From Caldilineaceae bacterium (GTDB lineage: Bacteria > Chloroflexota > Anaerolineae > Caldilineales > Caldilineaceae): 64,000 nucleotides of DNA. The first letter of the stretch is position 1, and each line of letters opens with the position of its first letter. Location of the stretch: contig JAHBVF010000039.1 of NCBI GenBank assembly GCA_019637685.1, forward strand, positions 1 through 64,000, in the 5' to 3' direction. A program made the translations under genes and the position numbers. This document shows, in pieces, positions 60,421 to 64,000 of this stretch. Below the pieces are notes generated by a model. The model saw only the letters and a list, made by a program, of their open reading frames with translations. It had not been told where the DNA came from and ran no database searches.

Positions 60421-61491
60421 TCATCTCTCGTCCTCATTGATTTCGATCTGCAATGTATAGGTCGTGTGCACGGGCTTTTCCCGGTCAATAATTTCGGAGA
60501 TATGCTTCTGCCAATACATCTCTGGCTGCTCGTCGGTCAAGCGGTCGGCGGGCAAACGCAGAATGACTGTAAAAGTATGGGGGCGGTTATCGCGGCCCAG
60601 GGCAACACTGTTGCCCAATTCGGCCCGATTGCCCACGACAAAATTGGCGGCCCTGTGTTCGATGATCAACACTTCGCCGCCTGTGTAGATCTCCAGATAT
60701 TCCTGAAGGCCGCGGGCCGTGCCCCGTTTTTGATAGAGCCGCCGGGCCGCTTTGAGCAGGGCACGCCGCTTGGCTTCGGGCCACGTGGGGTCCAGCGTAA
60801 GATCGAGCCAGGAGGCCAGCCAGGGCAGCATATCCACAGGCGTTACTGTGGGATCAAACACATAGGGAATCTGGCGAATCTGTTGGCTGACCGGGGCCCA
60901 GAAGCTCTCGAAAAGCATCAAAAAACGGCCCATCAGTTCGTCACGGGTATAGAGCGAGGGCAGATAGCGCACATACGATCCCTTGGCCGAGACAGCAATC
61001 GCCAGGCTCTCCTCATCCCGGATCACCTCGCCATCGGCCACAGCCCGGGCCAGGATCACAGCCGATACATCCAGCGTCCTGTCGCCCTGGGTAGGGCCGA
61101 TAACCGTATGCAGGATATATTCGTAGGTTTCACCTGCACCCACGCCAGCCACAAAATCAAAGGCCAGATACAGGCTGTTCTCTATGGAACGCACAGTGGG
61201 GCCGGGTGGCCCATCGCCCTGAAGACGGCTGCTATTCTCAAAAAGCAGTCCATCGGGCATCCGGACTTCCAGCCCGCAGGAAGCCAGGTCCATTCCCGGC
61301 TGAACACGCACATAAAAATCCAACGATTCGCCGGGGAAACGCCGATGGAAGTCGGCCACCAGGGCCACCTCCACCTCTTTGCCCCGGGGGACGGCTGGCT
61401 GTTGGCTGCGCTTGGCAGGCTCGGCAATCACACCCCGCGCCACCAGGGCATAGGCCGCTGCTAGATTCTCCCGTCCCGTTTCTTCTGCCAC
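60421..61491 (-). CDS. Tail protein I-like baseplate protein (Afp12/gpI-type)
   Basis: 356 aa. The second half matches the phage tail protein I / eCIS baseplate wedge family: YLPSLYTRDELMGRFLMLFE, QIPYVFDPTVTPVDMLPWLA, SWLDLTLDPTWPEAKRRAL, RRLYQKRGTARGLQEYLEIY. The N-terminal half (about 1-160) is an extra beta-rich domain. It is expected to assemble into the baseplate next to the J-like protein. The start is GTG at 61491 with GGTGG upstream. The 154 bases before the next gene hold no recognisable element. Confidence 0.85.
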   Translation of the reverse strand: MAEETGRENLAAAYALVARGVIAEPAKRSQQPAVPRGKEVEVALVADFHRRFPGESLDFYVRVQPGMDLASCGLEVRMPDGLLFENSSRLQGDGPPGPTVRSIENSLYLAFDFVAGVGAGETYEYILHTVIGPTQGDRTLDVSAVILARAVADGEVIRDEESLAIAVSAKGSYVRYLPSLYTRDELMGRFLMLFESFWAPVSQQIRQIPYVFDPTVTPVDMLPWLASWLDLTLDPTWPEAKRRALLKAARRLYQKRGTARGLQEYLEIYTGGEVLIIEHRAANFVVGNRAELGNSVALGRDNRPHTFTVILRLPADRLTDEQPEMYWQKHISEIIDREKPVHTTYTLQIEINEDER

Positions 61492-61500
61492 ACGTCCACC

Positions 61501-61538
61501 TGATTTGTGAAACTATCGCTGATTTGTGAAACTATCGA
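61501..61538. repeat. 19-bp tandem duplication at the baseplate gene 3' end
   Basis: TGATTTGTGAAACTATCG(C/A) occurs twice, at 61501-61519 and 61520-61538. The second copy carries the stop of the J-like gene. It looks like a recent slippage duplication. Confidence 0.85.
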
Positions 61539-63730
61539 CTGCTTCCGTTGATGGGGGTCAGCGGGCGGTTGCGATCCCGCGGTCCTGTATAGTTGCCGGC
61601 CCCATTGGATATCAACCCCAGGGCTGTTTGCTCAGTAAAAATGGTGATTGTCGGCTCCAGCAGACAGAGTACCCCATCCCCATCCAGCGATAGCATCTGG
61701 CGGATGGGCACAGCCGCGTCCAGCCCCCGATCGATATCGGAAATCTCGATTTCGTCCGTGGGCGTCGGCTCGCGGGAGGGCACAATCCGGCGGCTCTCCG
61801 CCCTCACATCGCGCACGTGGCGCACACCGGACACCTTTTGCAACAGAGCCAGAATTTCCGAGAGATAGAGGTCCCGGCCAAAGGGCCAGCCTTCCCAACG
61901 CCCGCCCACCACAGACTCAATAAAGTCCTCTTTGCCAGCCAGAGGCAATGGGGCCAGGAAGGCGCGCAAGGCTTCCAAAACCCGCGCCCGCACCAGGTCC
62001 GGGTTGAGATTGTCCTCGGCGATGACTTCGACAAAGACACGCACGCCCATATAGGTGGGTTCCCGAACGAGAAGGGTCGTGGTCAGCAGCCGGTATTCGT
62101 CCAAAAAGCTGAGTATCTCCTGCTGCACGGCCGCGGAGAGAGCCAGTCGGCTCAGGTCCCCTTCGGCTAGGGAGCTGCGGCACTCCGGCACCACCAGCAC
62201 TTCCACCATTCCAGGCGGGGGAGACGACGGCCCCTGGCCCGGTGTCAACACTTTGACCCGGGCCACCGCGCGGCTGGCCTTGTAGGTCAGGTCCTCAAAA
62301 TCGGCCGCGGTGACAGCCCTCGATTGGGCACGCAATTCGTGGGGAACCCGCAATTTGGCCTCATCCAGAGTCTCCGCGTCCCGCCCGCCGTCCGCGGCCT
62401 GCAAATTGGAGACCGAATCGATATAGGGCAAAGTGGACAAGAGCACATTGATCCGGCCAGCGGGCACATTGCCCTGCACACCGCCCCCGGCCCGATAGCT
62501 GGAAAAACGCACCAGCCGATTGGCCTCGGGAATCCTGCCGTATTGGGCAATCGCGCCATCCCGCTGGCGGATATTCGGCCCCAGGGCAATCTCGCCTGTG
62601 GACACATCAATTGTGTAGTGGCGGTCATACCGGGAGGAGCTGGCAAAATTTTCCACACGGCTCCAGGCTACAAAGACAGTTTCGCCAAAAACCCGTTCCT
62701 CAATCTCCAGCACCTCTTCTTCATTGGGCTGAAGAATGGGGGCGTTGCGCAGACGGAAAGTCTGGCCTGCCTCGCCAGTGGTGACGCCCAGCTCTTCGTT
62801 GTTGATCAACACCGCGTTGGTGGCAGAGACCGTTGCCCCCAATGCATAGGCTTCCACGCCTTTCACCCGTGGCGAGCGGGTGTATGTCCCCTGGGAGACC
62901 CGGCGCTGTTCAAACCGACAACGGAGCCAAAAGGCACTGATGCCCTGCACATCGTCTGGACGGGCGTGCATGGGCAGGTAGAAATGGATCTGGCCGATGG
63001 GATTGTTCAGGCCACCGGTTGTGTCCCGTTCCCCGGTTGCCTGGCTGGGCGTCAATTCGTACCATTCGCCGTCACCCAGAGAGCACTCCCAGACCAGCGG
63101 CGGGTCGTCCCGGCGGATGCCCGTGGCCTGGGTGGGAATGCTGGTGACCTGGAGGCGCAGGATATACCCGGCCAAAGGGCAACTGTCATCAAAGCCCAGA
63201 TAGAAAGTGTCGCCTTCCTGGGGGAACTGATCCCGAAAGACGCGGGCGTCTTCCACGGCCAATCGGGCCAGATAGTTGCGGGCAAAATCCACGCCCCGGC
63301 GCAGTTGGGTCAACCGCGGGCTACGAATAGTGAGCGCGTCGTCGGTGGTGAAGACAATCTGCTCTTCGTTTTCCAGCGGGCGGGTGGCAACTTCGTAGTG
63401 GCGGGGAACCACCGCGATGCTTTCCGTGTCGTCCCGCACAGGGAAAGGAACAGAGAGACGGAAGGTCAACTCCGTGCGCGCGCTGCTGGCCGGTTGCAGG
63501 GTAATCCCCAGCAAATCCATGAACTTGACGTAATTTTTCTCTGGAACCCGGTTGAGCCGATAGAGCATCGTTTCGGTCATCCAGGCGAAAAGCTCGATCA
63601 GTGTAATACCCGGATCGCTCAGGTTGTAGTCGGTCCATTCCGGACAGTATTGGACAATTCGCCGGCGGGCTTCGTCCACCAGGTCTCGCTGAAAACGCAG
63701 ATCGTCCAGATTGGGTGCAGGCAGCGGCAC
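61532..63730 (-). CDS. Baseplate J/gp6-like assembly protein (Afp11 type)
   Basis: 732 aa. N-terminal block matches the putative baseplate assembly family: LDDLRFQRDLVDEARRRIVQ, WTDYNLSDPGITLIELFAWM, ETMLYRLNRVPEKNYVKFMD, LLGITLQPASSARTEL. Later NRLVRFSSYRAGGGVQGNVP, ETLDEAKLRVPHELRAQSRAV and TAADFEDLTYK are the J-like core. In phage T4 terms this is the wedge protein that rings the hub. The start is GTG at 63730 with AGGAG eight bases upstream. It lies 21 bases after the gp25-like gene. A 19-bp duplication straddles its stop. Confidence 0.9.
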   Translation of the reverse strand: MPLPAPNLDDLRFQRDLVDEARRRIVQYCPEWTDYNLSDPGITLIELFAWMTETMLYRLNRVPEKNYVKFMDLLGITLQPASSARTELTFRLSVPFPVRDDTESIAVVPRHYEVATRPLENEEQIVFTTDDALTIRSPRLTQLRRGVDFARNYLARLAVEDARVFRDQFPQEGDTFYLGFDDSCPLAGYILRLQVTSIPTQATGIRRDDPPLVWECSLGDGEWYELTPSQATGERDTTGGLNNPIGQIHFYLPMHARPDDVQGISAFWLRCRFEQRRVSQGTYTRSPRVKGVEAYALGATVSATNAVLINNEELGVTTGEAGQTFRLRNAPILQPNEEEVLEIEERVFGETVFVAWSRVENFASSSRYDRHYTIDVSTGEIALGPNIRQRDGAIAQYGRIPEANRLVRFSSYRAGGGVQGNVPAGRINVLLSTLPYIDSVSNLQAADGGRDAETLDEAKLRVPHELRAQSRAVTAADFEDLTYKASRAVARVKVLTPGQGPSSPPPGMVEVLVVPECRSSLAEGDLSRLALSAAVQQEILSFLDEYRLLTTTLLVREPTYMGVRVFVEVIAEDNLNPDLVRARVLEALRAFLAPLPLAGKEDFIESVVGGRWEGWPFGRDLYLSEILALLQKVSGVRHVRDVRAESRRIVPSREPTPTDEIEISDIDRGLDAAVPIRQMLSLDGDGVLCLLEPTITIFTEQTALGLISNGAGNYTGPRDRNRPLTPINGSSR

Positions 63731-63751
63731 GGTTGATTCTCCTGAATCCGA

Positions 63752-64000
63752 TTAGAAATCTTCGACTGTGGGCGGCTCGTCCATAATGTAGAAGGGATAG
63801 ACGATACTGCGCTCGTCGTGGGTATTTTTAATTCTATAATGAATGTCAGCCAAAATAACGCTTTCATCATAGCCCTGATTACGGACAATCTCCACGGCGG
63901 TGACGTCGATGCGGGGTTCCCACATGCGCAGCGCCTGCTGCACATACTCGACCAATTGGGCTTCGGTGTTGGCATCGCGAGGGGCAAACATCAACTCCCA
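63752..64000 (-). CDS. gp25-like baseplate wedge protein (partial, window edge)
   Basis: C-terminal 82 codons of a GPW/gp25-family protein; the frame runs off the right edge (upstream residues begin WELMFAPRD). LMFAPRDANTEAQLVEYVQQ, MWEPRIDVTAVEIVRNQ, ILADIHYRIKNTHDERSIVY, PFYIMDEPP fit the family's core: a 'FAPND' turn, helix, and final beta hairpin. Known members are about 130-140 aa, so the missing N-terminus is about 50 residues. The gene is the first visible one of the tail operon; sheath, tube and spike genes should lie further right. Confidence 0.85.
   Translation of the reverse strand, partial: WELMFAPRDANTEAQLVEYVQQALRMWEPRIDVTAVEIVRNQGYDESVILADIHYRIKNTHDERSIVYPFYIMDEPPTVEDF

Noticed and set aside
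55811..64000. Prophage interpretation of the tail genes
   Set aside because: Not excluded, but no integrase, capsid, terminase or lysis gene is visible, and the associated genes (paired methyltransferases, DUF4159-like) fit a domesticated tail-like particle better.

Overview
The window is a G+C-rich bacterial chromosome segment that most resembles Chloroflexota (Anaerolineae/Caldilinea-like). This is inferred from several things together: secreted proteins with Pro/Thr stalks and C-terminal 'LFLPLI/LFLPII' tails, very long DUF11-repeat proteins, GTG/TTG starts, and many short palindromic intergenic repeats. No rRNA or classical marker gene is present, so the assignment is tentative.

Left part (1-31 kb), ordinary metabolism and transport. 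In order: a Gfo/Idh/MocA oxidoreductase; a 7TM-PAS-GGDEF diguanylate cyclase; a DEAD-box helicase; a CruF-like carotenoid membrane protein; a 701-aa zinc-ribbon repeat protein; a broken BNR-repeat hydrolase; an MFS exporter; a three-gene catabolic group (SelA-like PLP enzyme, isochorismatase-like hydrolase, TIM-barrel sugar isomerase/epimerase); a tRNA cluster (Ser-TGA, Ser-GCT, Arg-GCG) behind a near-consensus promoter; a second MFS exporter; an NAD-dependent epimerase; a third MFS overlapping a patatin; a sugar-acid dehydratase; a membrane-anchored FGE-fold protein without catalytic cysteines; a stalked surface protein; an HtrA-like protease; a LuxR regulator; a methyltransferase; hisC and hisD; a TrkA-type regulator; and a second HisC-like aminotransferase.

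Middle and right part (31.8-55.5 kb), a same-strand array read leftwards: FHA+Ig protein (236 aa), vWA+Ig membrane protein (944 aa), FHA-Ig-TM-Ig-FN3 protein (1070 aa), a 14-repeat FG-GAP/VCBS protein, and a 4068-aa giant protein with a propeller plus at least 20 DUF11 domains. The last two genes overlap by ATGA. The array looks like an envelope-spanning adhesion or display system with cytoplasmic phosphopeptide-binding (FHA) heads. No Ser/Thr kinase is present in the window.

Right edge (55.8-64 kb), an operon on the same strand that begins outside the window: gp25-like protein (partial), baseplate J-like protein, tail protein I-like protein, a DUF4159-like protein with a tail-associated N-terminus, and two tandem methyltransferases of the protein-lysine-methyltransferase type with regulatory domains. 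This is the baseplate end of a contractile phage-tail-like particle (eCIS type). Whether the FHA/vWA/giant-surface array works with it is a hypothesis.

Between genes lie several families of small repeats. The clearest is a MITE-like family with inverted ends near ACTGCAAAAAG (three copies). One copy is interrupted by a second 161-bp element with 12-bp perfect inverted ends and an exact 8-bp target duplication; the empty site is preserved in another copy. A G-rich palindromic repeat has also been inserted in frame into hisC.
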